In this document: in pieces, positions 16,976 to 25,453 of the stretch
Layout: each line of letters opens with the position of its first letter
How positions within the stretch are numbered: the stretch's first letter is position 1
Assembly (NCBI RefSeq): GCF_001306035.1
Contig: NZ_LGCM01000060.1
Location: forward strand, 1-64,000
Source: Levilinea saccharolytica
GTDB taxonomy: Bacteria; Chloroflexota; Anaerolineae; Anaerolineales; Anaerolineaceae
Length of the DNA: 64,000 nucleotides
Direction of reading: 5' to 3'
Made by a program: the position numbers and the translations under genes
Notes under the pieces: generated by a model
What the model saw: the letters and a program-made list of their open reading frames with translations, nothing else
Database searches by the model: none
Told to the model about the DNA's origin: nothing

Positions 16976-18997
16976 TTAATTGGCAGCTTCCACGTTTCCG
17001 CACAAATTGTGAACCAGGTAACTCTCCGCCGCCTGCGCACCCAACTGGGCGCGCTGCGCGGTGCAGTAGGTGTTCAAAAAGGCCGCGTCCGTGCGCAGCA
17101 GCCCGCCCAAATGGTCGGCCTGCTCCTGGCGGCCCAGCGTTGCGTAGGCCTCGTAAAACGGCATCCATTCGCTGAGGTCTGCCGGGGCCAATCCGCGTTC
17201 CAAAGCCTCATCCCCCAGGGCTGCGGCGGCCTGCCAATCCTGCCGCTGACGCGCCAGGCTGGCCTGCTGGTAATAATAACACCATCCATGTTCCGGCTCG
17301 CGTCCAAACACCGCCGACGGAGGAATATGCGCCGCCGCGTCCACCGCGATGCGGCTCGCATCCGAAAGCGGCGCCACCAGCCGCACCAACGCTTCCTCAC
17401 GGCTGGAGACCTCGCCGCGCGCGCCCTCGATCACGTGCAGACAGGCCCCGCCGGGCGGCAGGCTCACCACCAGGCTGCTGCGCGTTTCCACCGTGTATTC
17501 CACCCGCCGAAACCATTCGCCAAAGGTCTCGCGCCGCAGGGCCTGCAGCAGGGTCTGGTCATCCAGGGTCATGCCCACCACGCGCAGATCCGTCCCGCCG
17601 GGGTTGTAGATCAAGTTGGCCGGCGACCAGACTTCGTAGCCCTCGCGCAGGCGGTAGCCCGCCGGAAGCACCGGAACAATCACCGTGCCGTCTTTCAGGT
17701 CGGGCGCGCGCCAGCTCAGCTGCCACCACAATTGGCGCTGATATTCCCAGGCGCGGCTGTACACCGCCGCGTTGGCGTTCTGAGTCACCAGCCCCGCGGC
17801 GATCAGCACCGCCCCGGCCAAAATGCGCCCCTTTGGCCGGAACCAGGCACAGGCCGCCGCCGCCAAAAACAGGCCCACCATCGGCCCGGCTTGCAGCGAA
17901 TAATGGTCGTATGCGTCCGCGAAATACACATCCCGTCCAGCCAGCAGCACCGGCAGCAGTGCCGCCAGCGTCCCCGCCGCCCCCATCCACAAGGCCCCCC
18001 GCGTCCAGGCGGGTTCTTCGTCGCGCGAATCCAGCCCGCGCACGCGCAGCGCCACAGCATAACCGAAGAGCGCCAGCCCGCCCAAAAGCCCCACCCCCAG
18101 AGCTTGCAGCACCACACCGGTCTCTGCCCGCTGGGTCAGGTTGTACAGTGGCACACCCCAGGCCAGAAACAGGCTTTCCAGCATGTCCTTGAACGATTCC
18201 ACCACCAGGCGCAGCCCCATCCCCAGCGGGTCGGCCAGATATTGCCCCTTCAGGCCGCCCAGGTCGGTGGCCGCGCGCGCACTGGTGAAGAAGAACACGC
18301 GCCAGATCAAGAAAACCAGCGCGCCGCCCAGGTAGGGCAGCGCCGGGCGCAGCGCACGCTGCGCTCGCTGAATGGGTTTTTGGGCTGCGCCGCCCCAGAA
18401 GAGAGCCGCCAGCACCAACAGGCGCACCCCTTCCAGGCCGATCATGTATTCAAACATGGCGTAGCACAGCAAAGCCGCCCCCACCGCCGCCAGCGTCATC
18501 CCTACCTGCACCCATTTGCGCTGGGCGCGCACCGCCGTCACCATCATCGCCAAAGAAAGCAGGCCCAAATCCAGGGCCAGAATATTCAGTTGATACGTCA
18601 CCGCCTTGGGCTGTGAGAGAAATCCCGGATACACCACAAACAAGCCCGCCGCCAGGGTGGTGGCCAGGCGTTCCTCCGGCCACAACTGGCGCAGCAGCCA
18701 CAAGGCCGCCAGCCCGCCCAAAAAGCGCAGCAGGGCCGCGTACACGTGCCAGGCCAGCGGCGAATTCCCCAACAAGGCAAAGGTGGCCGCAAAGGGCAGA
18801 CCCATAAACGGCCGGTCCACCAGATAAAAATCCACAATCTGCCCCAGGCCGCGCTGGGTTCCGCCCCAAATCACATACCAGTCATCCGTGTAAAAGCCCA
18901 ACGCACCCGCCCGGCTGAGGTAGGCCAAAGCAGAAAGCGCCGCCAGGAATCCGGCGGCTAACCAAGTTTCTGTGGGAATGCGTTTGGCTTGCATCAC
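16976..18997 (-). CDS. Large GT-C-like membrane protein
   Basis: A 673-residue polytopic protein with about ten to twelve hydrophobic helices followed by a soluble C-terminal part of roughly 270 residues. The first outer loop carries GFYTDDWYVIWGG, an acidic pair placed like the catalytic Asp of GT-C glycosyltransferases. The start is GTG at 18997 or the adjacent ATG at 18994, right after the upstream stop; no clear ribosome binding site, so coupling is likely. The C-terminal region has helical TPR-like stretches (about 590-650). Function is unknown beyond probable glycan work at the outer face. Confidence 0.6.
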   Translation of the reverse strand: MMQAKRIPTETWLAAGFLAALSALAYLSRAGALGFYTDDWYVIWGGTQRGLGQIVDFYLVDRPFMGLPFAATFALLGNSPLAWHVYAALLRFLGGLAALWLLRQLWPEERLATTLAAGLFVVYPGFLSQPKAVTYQLNILALDLGLLSLAMMVTAVRAQRKWVQVGMTLAAVGAALLCYAMFEYMIGLEGVRLLVLAALFWGGAAQKPIQRAQRALRPALPYLGGALVFLIWRVFFFTSARAATDLGGLKGQYLADPLGMGLRLVVESFKDMLESLFLAWGVPLYNLTQRAETGVVLQALGVGLLGGLALFGYAVALRVRGLDSRDEEPAWTRGALWMGAAGTLAALLPVLLAGRDVYFADAYDHYSLQAGPMVGLFLAAAACAWFRPKGRILAGAVLIAAGLVTQNANAAVYSRAWEYQRQLWWQLSWRAPDLKDGTVIVPVLPAGYRLREGYEVWSPANLIYNPGGTDLRVVGMTLDDQTLLQALRRETFGEWFRRVEYTVETRSSLVVSLPPGGACLHVIEGARGEVSSREEALVRLVAPLSDASRIAVDAAAHIPPSAVFGREPEHGWCYYYQQASLARQRQDWQAAAALGDEALERGLAPADLSEWMPFYEAYATLGRQEQADHLGGLLRTDAAFLNTYCTAQRAQLGAQAAESYLVHNLCGNVEAAN

Positions 18998-18999
18998 GG

Positions 19000-19968
19000 T
19001 TATGCGTTTTGGAAGCGGGCCAGATCCGCCGGGTTCATCCCCAGGCCGTCCAGCAAATTACGCAGCGTGTTCCAATGCACCCGTTCCCAGGCGGCCGGGC
19101 TGGAATTGCTGTTATGCGGGGCCAAGAGGACCTGATCCATGTGCAGCAAGGGGGAATCTTTGGGCAGCGGCTCAAATTCAAACACATCCAGTCCCGCCCC
19201 GGCAATTTGCCCCGCGGCCAGGGCCGCCTCCAGGCTGCTCTGTTCCACAATCGGTCCGCGCGCGGTGTTAATCAGCACCGCCGTGGGCTTCATCATCTGC
19301 AAGGTGCGCGCGTTGATCAGGTGGCGGCTGGTGGGGTTCAAATCGCAGTTGATACTGACGAAATCCGCGCGGGCCAGCAGTTCATCCAGAGACACCATCT
19401 CCACCCCGTTTTCCAAGAGGAAATCCGGGGCGATGGGCACGATATCGCAGCCCAGCAGATGCATGCCAAAGGCACGCGCCCGCCGCAGAACCGCCTTGCC
19501 GATGTTGCCCACCCCCACCACGCCCAGGGTGCATTCGCTCAGCGAACGCCCCATCAGTTTTTCCCACCGGCCGGCCTTCATCTCGCGATCCATCCACGGC
19601 TGCCTCCGGGCAAAAGCCAGCATGTAGCCCATCACCGTATCTGAGACCGGCAAAGTGAAGGCGTTGGGCGTGTTGCGCACCTGAATCCCCATCCCAACCG
19701 CCGCTTCGCGGTCAATTGAATCGATGCCCGTCCCCCATTTCGAGATCACCTTCAGCCGCGGCGCGCAGGCTGCCAGCACCTCAGGGGTGTAGCGGTCGTC
19801 GCCGCAGATGGTAGCGTCAAACTGCCCGGCATACGCCAGCAGTTCCGCGGCTTCCATGCGTTCTTCCACTGCCGGAACGATCACATCAAGACCAAAATGC
19901 TCAAAAACCGGCTGAAAACGTTCCCGCGCCGGGATCATGTAGGGGGCCGTCAACAAAATGGTAGGCAT
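19000..19968 (-). CDS. D-isomer-specific 2-hydroxyacid dehydrogenase
   Basis: A 322-residue NAD-dependent enzyme of the phosphoglycerate dehydrogenase family. The Rossmann motif is GVVGVGNIGKA, and the catalytic residues are Arg in INTARGP, Glu in FEFEPLP and His in LLAPHNSNSS, all present. It lacks a C-terminal ACT domain. It is distinct from the SerA at 49467-50390, so a second serine-pathway enzyme is unlikely. In a glycan locus it may act on a sugar acid or hydroxyacid substituent. A GAGGAAG ribosome binding site precedes the ATG by six bases. Confidence 0.8.
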   Translation of the reverse strand: MPTILLTAPYMIPARERFQPVFEHFGLDVIVPAVEERMEAAELLAYAGQFDATICGDDRYTPEVLAACAPRLKVISKWGTGIDSIDREAAVGMGIQVRNTPNAFTLPVSDTVMGYMLAFARRQPWMDREMKAGRWEKLMGRSLSECTLGVVGVGNIGKAVLRRARAFGMHLLGCDIVPIAPDFLLENGVEMVSLDELLARADFVSINCDLNPTSRHLINARTLQMMKPTAVLINTARGPIVEQSSLEAALAAGQIAGAGLDVFEFEPLPKDSPLLHMDQVLLAPHNSNSSPAAWERVHWNTLRNLLDGLGMNPADLARFQNA

Positions 19969-20008
19969 GTGTGCTTCCTCGCCTGGAAAAAGTATGGTTG
20001 GCCTCGCG

Positions 20009-20023
20009 GCGCCCTCAGGGCGC
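20009..20023 (-). other. Intercistronic hairpin
   Basis: GCGCCC and GGGCGC flank a three-base loop in the 69-base gap between the cytidylyltransferase gene and the hydroxyacid dehydrogenase gene. There is no T run, so it is more likely an RNA-stability or processing element than a full terminator. Confidence 0.35.
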
Positions 20024-20037
20024 GCCAGGCTGTGAAA

Positions 20038-20730
20038 TTATACCCCGGTTTGCGACAGGCGCTTGCTCAGCAGCAGGTCGGCGATGGTGAAGTCCAGTTC
20101 TTCATCAATATCCCAGGCTTCGTCCGGCTCCATCGCAAACAGATAGGGCCGCTCACCCAGGCGGTTGCGGCGCAGCTCCAGCGTCTTGCGCGTGAACAGG
20201 TAAATGCACGAATTTTCCTCATACACCGGCGGCAGGTCCTGCGTGCGCAGCAGGATGTTGGGGTTGTGATTAATCGCCCGCCCCAGCCCGTCCCACAGGC
20301 GGGTTTGCAGCCGCGTGCCGGAAAAAAGCGAATCATAGGCCGGGTAGCGCTCCACCAGGGTTTGAACGGCCGCGCGGATGGTTTCAGCCCGCAGCAGCGG
20401 GTTGGTGGAATGCGTCTGCAAATACAAATCCGCCGGAACCAGGGCGGTATCGTGCAGCAGAATTTCGTTCATGGGGATATCGTCCGCCCTCAGATGCTCC
20501 GGCCGTTCCAGCGCGGTCACAGTGGGGTAATGTTTGGCCAGCCCCTCCAAAACGTCTGGGCTGTCCGTATCCACCACAATCGTTTGGATTTCCGGAACTT
20601 CCAACAGGGTGTCCAGAATATGATGAAACAAGGGTTTTCCCGCCAACGGGCGGTAATTCTTCCCCGGCACGCGCACCGAATGATGGCGCATGGGCACCAA
20701 CGCCGCAATGGTTTCAATCCTTAATCCCAT
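20038..20730 (-). CDS. Acylneuraminate cytidylyltransferase-family protein
   Basis: A 230-residue NeuA/KdsB-type nucleotidyltransferase. The N-terminus reads ALVPMRHHSVRVPGKNYRPL, close to the PARxGSxxxxxKN triphosphate-binding motif, followed by VVDTDSPDV and the family's QTHSTNPLL. It should activate a nonulosonic acid or related sugar acid with CTP. The first motif is divergent (MRHHS instead of ARGGS), so the nucleotide or sugar specificity may differ from the fused CMP-transferase at 24227-25453. GGAGG precedes the ATG. Confidence 0.75.
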   Translation of the reverse strand: MGLRIETIAALVPMRHHSVRVPGKNYRPLAGKPLFHHILDTLLEVPEIQTIVVDTDSPDVLEGLAKHYPTVTALERPEHLRADDIPMNEILLHDTALVPADLYLQTHSTNPLLRAETIRAAVQTLVERYPAYDSLFSGTRLQTRLWDGLGRAINHNPNILLRTQDLPPVYEENSCIYLFTRKTLELRRNRLGERPYLFAMEPDEAWDIDEELDFTIADLLLSKRLSQTGV

Positions 20731-20751
20731 TTTCCCTCCGCAAAAAATTGG

Positions 20752-21729
20752 CTAAAGCCCACCGTCTTTGCCCGCCCCCGCATCCAGCGTTTCCCCATAG
20801 GGGATCGGCCGCACCGAACGGCGCGCGGTCTGGGGGGAGGTTTGGCTGCTGTGCGGATAATAAAAGGTCTGGCGCAGATTCCAGGTGAGCGGCCCCGACT
20901 GGCGGTAGCCCTGATAGGTTCCCCAAAACTGCATCCACCGGAAGCGCAGCACGCTGCTCCATTGGGCGCGCAGCGCCTTTTGGCGGGCGGCCGCTTGCCA
21001 ATCGGTGGCCACGTTGCTCACCCACAGGCGCATCAGATCCGCCAGGGTGAAATGCTCCTGCGGGTAAATGCGTTTAAAGGCCATGCCCTCGCGCCGGTAG
21101 CGGTTATAGACCCCGCGCCAGGTCTCTTGATGCACGTGGATGATCTCAGCCTCAGCCGCGTACGACACCCACCAGCCCTGCTCCTGCGCCCAGCGCGCCC
21201 AGGCCAAATCCTCCAGGGCCGGCAGGGTCTCGTCATAGGGATGCCGCTCCCACAGGGCGCGCCGGATGGCCGCGTTGGCGTTGTTGCAGAAAGGGTGCGC
21301 CTGGTGATGCACCGGCACATCCGAAAACCAGCGGGCAAACACCTGATGCTCGCTGAAATGCGAAGTCTCGGCCCCGCGCTGCTTGCCGTAGGCCAAACCC
21401 ACCTGCTCATCCGCAAACGGCGCCAGCAGGCGTTCCAGCCAGTCCGGGTAAACGGGGTACACATGCGCGCTGGCCATCACCACAAAATCGGCGCGCGCCG
21501 CCTGGATCCCCAGGTTCAAGGAACGCCCAAAGGTGAAATCCTCCGGCCGGATCTGCACCAAATCCACCGGATAGCGCGAAGCGATGGCCACCGTGGCGTC
21601 CATGGAGCCGGAATCCACCAGAATGATCTGCACCGGCTGTACGTTCTGCTGGGTGATGCCCGTCAGCAAACGGCCGATGTGCTTCTCTTCGTTATACGCG
21701 CGAATGACAATCGAACAGATCGGTTTCAT
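20752..21729 (-). CDS. Family 2 glycosyltransferase
   Basis: A 325-residue GT-A glycosyltransferase. Motifs include CSIVIRAYNEEKHIGRLL, LVDSGSMDAT and NNANAAIRRALW, plus ALEDLAWARWA, the ED motif expected before the base. In place of a DxD it has MASAHVYP, as seen in a rhamnosyl-type subset. Its ATG overlaps the upstream capsule-type gene stop (ATGA at 21726-21729). The acceptor is unknown. Confidence 0.82.
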   Translation of the reverse strand: MKPICSIVIRAYNEEKHIGRLLTGITQQNVQPVQIILVDSGSMDATVAIASRYPVDLVQIRPEDFTFGRSLNLGIQAARADFVVMASAHVYPVYPDWLERLLAPFADEQVGLAYGKQRGAETSHFSEHQVFARWFSDVPVHHQAHPFCNNANAAIRRALWERHPYDETLPALEDLAWARWAQEQGWWVSYAAEAEIIHVHQETWRGVYNRYRREGMAFKRIYPQEHFTLADLMRLWVSNVATDWQAAARQKALRAQWSSVLRFRWMQFWGTYQGYRQSGPLTWNLRQTFYYPHSSQTSPQTARRSVRPIPYGETLDAGAGKDGGL

Positions 21730-23330
21730 TCTTTCTTCAAGAAAGGTTCACCTTTCAGGATGCCGTCCACCACCGTGCGCAGCACCGGGGAGTACTGTGC
21801 CAACAGATCCTGCCAGGTCACCTTGGGTTTAAAAGCCGTATACCCGCGCCACACCCCATCCTCCTGCAGCCAGCGCTCAAAGGGCAGCGAGGTGCGGAAA
21901 AGCTGGTAATACAAAAAGCGGCGGGCGTTGCGCTGATGTTCGGCGGGCGGGATGATCTTTTCACTCGCCAAAAATTCTTCCACCATCTGCCGGTAGGCCT
22001 CGGCGTTGGGCGGCAGAAACACGGTTTGCAGTTGGGTGAAGCGCGCCTTGCCCGCACACAGCACCGCCGCGCCCATCAGCGAGGCTTCCAGCCCAATGGT
22101 CGAATTGTAGATCATCACAAATTTGCTGCGCTGGATCAGCTCATACGAGCTGAAGTACTCGGTGGCGTCCACAAACAGCACATTGGGCAGGGCGCGCACA
22201 TTGCGTGCTTCTGCCCACATGGCCACGCTCTCGCGGCTTTCCTTGCCGGGGCGCAGCTCATCCGGGTGCGCCCGGATCACAAACAGCGTCTCGGGGTGGG
22301 CGCGAATCACGTCCAGAGTCTGATCCAGCCAGGCGAACATGTGCGGGAAAAGCACGTTGGCGTGGCCCTGACTGGTGTCGAAGATCACATTGGTAAAGAT
22401 CGGCACGATCTGGCGAAAGGCGCTGGCCCGCTGCCAAAAAGCCTCACCCAACGGCTGCATCTCCGGCCAAAACTGCATGCCCGCCATGCTGAAATTGCCC
22501 TGAAAGCGCTTTTCCAGGTATTCATCCAACTGACGGTTCTGCGCTTCGTCTAAATCAAACGTTTCTGGGATGTCAATCGGATAAGCAGTGGCCTCGCCAG
22601 GGGTGAAATAGGCCGTGGTGGGCAGCAGCCCCACTTCGTGGGTGATCACCCGCAAACCGCGCTGCTGGGCCGCCCAGCGGGCCGTAGCTTCGGGGTAAAA
22701 CTGGCCGTTAAACACCACCACCGCCTGCGGTTTCACCTCGTCCAACAGTTTTCCAAACTGCTGCGCCAGGCTGTAGGCCGAAAGCAGGTATTGGCACAGC
22801 AGCGTGCGCGTGGTCGCGTCCTCTTCCAGGGTGTGCCGCCGCAGAATCCAGCGCAGCGCCGGGGTCACCAGCGCGCCCAAAGGTATCCCGCGGTATTCCA
22901 AGGCCGTCAAATCTGCCGTGCTGCGCCCTTCCAGGGCCTGCCGCAGGGCCGCGTCTTCATGGTACACGAAGGGGCGTTTTTTGGCCCCGTGGTACACCGC
23001 CCGCGACTGCGCCTGACAGGCGCGGCAGGGGGGCTTGGCCAGGGGGTCATCGCGCTGCGTACCCAAAACACAGGGCCGCAGCCCCTGGGCGCACACAAAA
23101 TGCACCACCGGCGTCCCCTGCATGCGCAGCGCCCAGCTAGCCACCAGCGAGAAGGATGCGTTCAGGCTCATGCCTTCCAGCCGGGTGGACGCGTTGAAAA
23201 ACACCACCGGGCGTTCATCACGCCGCGGGGCCAGCCCCGCCACCTGGCGGGCCAGCCCCACCATCCTGCGGTTATTCTTCCAATGCACCCACCGGCGGCG
23301 CGCGCCGTTTAGCACCTGTTGGAAATTCAA
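21726..23330 (-). CDS. Capsule polysaccharide biosynthesis-type GT-B protein
   Basis: The protein has 534 residues with no clear membrane segments. A TTG start at 23330 is used because AGGAGG is six bases upstream. The C-terminal half resembles capsule-synthesis (KpsC/KpsS-like) GT-B domains: VIRAHPDELRPGK, VDATEYFSSYELI and YNSTIGLEASLMG, the last being the nucleotide-binding loop. It is a paralogue of the gene at 42140-43747, which has VIRVHPGE and TTTVGLEMAMSG in the same places. The N-terminal half has a CRACQ cysteine pair. It probably adds a sugar or sugar acid to the growing chain. Confidence 0.65.
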   Translation of the reverse strand: MNFQQVLNGARRRWVHWKNNRRMVGLARQVAGLAPRRDERPVVFFNASTRLEGMSLNASFSLVASWALRMQGTPVVHFVCAQGLRPCVLGTQRDDPLAKPPCRACQAQSRAVYHGAKKRPFVYHEDAALRQALEGRSTADLTALEYRGIPLGALVTPALRWILRRHTLEEDATTRTLLCQYLLSAYSLAQQFGKLLDEVKPQAVVVFNGQFYPEATARWAAQQRGLRVITHEVGLLPTTAYFTPGEATAYPIDIPETFDLDEAQNRQLDEYLEKRFQGNFSMAGMQFWPEMQPLGEAFWQRASAFRQIVPIFTNVIFDTSQGHANVLFPHMFAWLDQTLDVIRAHPETLFVIRAHPDELRPGKESRESVAMWAEARNVRALPNVLFVDATEYFSSYELIQRSKFVMIYNSTIGLEASLMGAAVLCAGKARFTQLQTVFLPPNAEAYRQMVEEFLASEKIIPPAEHQRNARRFLYYQLFRTSLPFERWLQEDGVWRGYTAFKPKVTWQDLLAQYSPVLRTVVDGILKGEPFLKKE

Positions 23331-23343
23331 AACGCCTCCTGCC

Positions 23344-24213
23344 TTAGTTGCGGCGCAGTTTCTTACGCGAGCTCATTTCGCTCTCGTACACACGCTTCAC
23401 ACCGTCGCCCAGGCTCTGTTCGGCCACGCGGATATACTTCACCATGCGCTCAAACCCGCCCGGTTCCACCGAGGCCGCCTGATCACTGCCCCACATGGCC
23501 CGATCCAGGGTGATATGCCGCTCCACCATGCAGGCGCCCAAAGAAGCCGCCACCACCGAGGGGATCAGTCCGACTTCATGACCCGAATAGCCCACCGGAA
23601 CCGGGAATTCCTTCTTCAGCGTGCGGATCATCAGCAGGTTCAGTTCGGTCGGGTCGCAGGGATAGGTGCTGGTGGCGTGCGTGATCACCAGTTTATCCGT
23701 GCCCACCACCTCCACCGCCTCACGGATCTCTTCCATCGTGGACATGCCCGTGGAAAGGATCAGCGGCCGCCCCGTGGCGCGCAGATGGCGCAGCAGGGAA
23801 TGGTCGGTCAGCATGGCCGAAGGGATCTTGTAGCACACCGGCTCAAAGGCTTCCATGAAATCCACCGAACGCTCATCCCACACCGAGGTGAACCAGGTGA
23901 TGCCGATTTCTTTGCAGAAGCGCTCAATTTCACGGTATTCAGCCTCGCCAAATTCCACTTTGTAACGGTAATCCAGGTAGGTGATGTAGCCCCAGGGCGT
24001 CTCGCGCATTTGCCCCTTCTGCTCTTCGGGCACGCACAGTTCCGGCGTGCGCTTCTGGAATTTCACCGCGTCCACGCCCGAGTCCTTGGCCGCCTGAATC
24101 ATGCGCTTGGCCAGCTCCAAATCGCCGTTATGATTAATCCCAATTTCAGCCACCACATAGGTGGGGTAGCCTTCTCCCACCCAACGATCTGCAATTTTCA
24201 CCGCTTTTGCCAT
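23344..24213 (-). CDS. Nonulosonic acid (NeuB-type) synthase lacking the SAF domain
   Basis: The protein has 289 residues from an ATG preceded by AAGGAG at seven bases. NeuB enzymes condense phosphoenolpyruvate with a hexosamine-type aldose to make sialic-like acids. Motifs seen are EIGINHNGDL, KFQKRTPE, LSTGMSTM, GYSGHE and ERHITLDRAMWGSDQ, so the TIM barrel is complete. The chain ends right after the barrel, whereas typical NeuB and PseI have about 60 more residues forming an antifreeze-like (SAF) domain that completes the active site. The next gene encodes the CMP-transferase/phosphatase, 13 bases upstream. The acceptor may be a 6-phosphate sugar as in the NANS/KDN-9-phosphate route, since a phosphatase is fused next door. 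This is inference. Confidence 0.82.
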   Translation of the reverse strand: MAKAVKIADRWVGEGYPTYVVAEIGINHNGDLELAKRMIQAAKDSGVDAVKFQKRTPELCVPEEQKGQMRETPWGYITYLDYRYKVEFGEAEYREIERFCKEIGITWFTSVWDERSVDFMEAFEPVCYKIPSAMLTDHSLLRHLRATGRPLILSTGMSTMEEIREAVEVVGTDKLVITHATSTYPCDPTELNLLMIRTLKKEFPVPVGYSGHEVGLIPSVVAASLGACMVERHITLDRAMWGSDQAASVEPGGFERMVKYIRVAEQSLGDGVKRVYESEMSSRKKLRRN

Positions 24214-24226
24214 TGTTAACTCCTTA

Positions 24227-25453
24227 TCAAGATCGGATTCGTTGATACAACAAATCACACAGTTCCCGCACCGCGCCGTGCCCGCCGGGCCGTTCCAGCA
24301 CCAGATCAGCCTCGCGCAGAGCTTCCGGCTGGGCGTCTGCCACCGCGACAGCGCAGCCCACCAGCGGGAAACAAGGGGTGTCGTTAAAATCATTGCCCAA
24401 AAAGACCACCGTCTGCGGGTCAATCTGCTTTTCCGCCAGATATTGGCGCAGCCGCTCGGCCTTGTCATCTACCCCGTGCAGCACCGGCACGCCCATCTTC
24501 TGGGCACGCGCCGCCACCACGCGGTTCACCTCGGTGGAAAGGATCAGCGTTTCCACACCGTGAGCCATCAGGCGCTTCAGACCCATACTGTCGCTGCGGT
24601 AGGCCATGACTGCCTCGCGCCCGTCCTGATCCACCCACACGCGGTTGTCGGTCAGCACGCCGTCGAAATCCATCACCAACAGGCGCACCGTCTCCGGCAA
24701 AGGCCGCCGCGCCCGCCCCGGAGTCACCATCTCCAAACCGGCGTGATACACCAGCCACTCATAACGCAGCCAGTCAAAAGGCGTGTCAATGTCCACCGTG
24801 TAGCGCGGCTCGATGTGCAGCGGCAAAATCACCCGCCCGCTCATCGAATGCTGCTCCAAAATTGCCCGCGGACGGATGGCGTCAATGTGGCCGGTCTGCC
24901 AATACACCGGCGGAAGCGCCTGGCGGGGAGCGTTATACGGCTCGGCCAGCCCTTCCACCGTCAGCAAGCCCTGCATGCGCCCGCTGGCCGGGTCAATGCG
25001 CCACATCTTGTGCGGGTTTTGCCCCGCCGGAACCACCCCGCGCACCGAATCAGCTTCCGGGTTGGCCAACAGCATGCGCACGGCCGCGTCCACCATCCCC
25101 GACGGGCGGATGGGCGAAGTCGGCCGCAGCTGCACGACCACATCCGGGCGGTAGCCTTCATGTTCCGCCAGCCAGCTCAGGGCGTGTTCAAATACGGGCA
25201 AATCCAGAGTCTGATCCTGGGCGAATTCCGCCGGGCGCAGGAAAGGCGTCTCCGCGCCAAATTCCCGCCCCACCGCGGCGATCTCCTCATCATCGGTGGA
25301 CAGGATCACGCGCGTCACCGTCTCGGCCTGCGTGCCCGCCGCGATGGAATAAGCAATCAGCGGGTATCCCGCGAAGCTCTTGATATTTTTGCGCGGAATG
25401 CCCTTTGAACCTCCCCGCGCCGGAATCACAGCCAGGACTTCCGCTTTTACCAT
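24227..25453 (-). CDS. CMP-nonulosonate cytidylyltransferase fused to HAD phosphatase
   Basis: A 408-residue fusion. Residues 1-240 are a NeuA-type CMP-transferase, with VIPARGGSKGIPRKN at 9-23 and LRPTSPIR. Residues about 255-408 are a KdsC/KDN-9-phosphatase-like HAD domain, with nucleophile and acid Asp262/Asp264 in MDFDGVLTDN and the late motif FLGNDFNDTPC. The order matches vertebrate CMP-sialate synthetase, in which a HAD domain follows the transferase. The ATG at 25453 overlaps the upstream SDR stop; an in-frame TTG lies nine bases earlier. Likely reactions: dephosphorylation of a nonulosonate 9-phosphate and its activation with CTP, next to its synthase. Confidence 0.85.
   Translation of the reverse strand: MVKAEVLAVIPARGGSKGIPRKNIKSFAGYPLIAYSIAAGTQAETVTRVILSTDDEEIAAVGREFGAETPFLRPAEFAQDQTLDLPVFEHALSWLAEHEGYRPDVVVQLRPTSPIRPSGMVDAAVRMLLANPEADSVRGVVPAGQNPHKMWRIDPASGRMQGLLTVEGLAEPYNAPRQALPPVYWQTGHIDAIRPRAILEQHSMSGRVILPLHIEPRYTVDIDTPFDWLRYEWLVYHAGLEMVTPGRARRPLPETVRLLVMDFDGVLTDNRVWVDQDGREAVMAYRSDSMGLKRLMAHGVETLILSTEVNRVVAARAQKMGVPVLHGVDDKAERLRQYLAEKQIDPQTVVFLGNDFNDTPCFPLVGCAVAVADAQPEALREADLVLERPGGHGAVRELCDLLYQRIRS

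Noticed and set aside
19000-19968. Second serA
   Set aside because: It lacks a serC neighbour and sits in the glycan locus, whereas the gene at 49467-50390 is paired with serC. A general 2-hydroxyacid dehydrogenase is the safer call.
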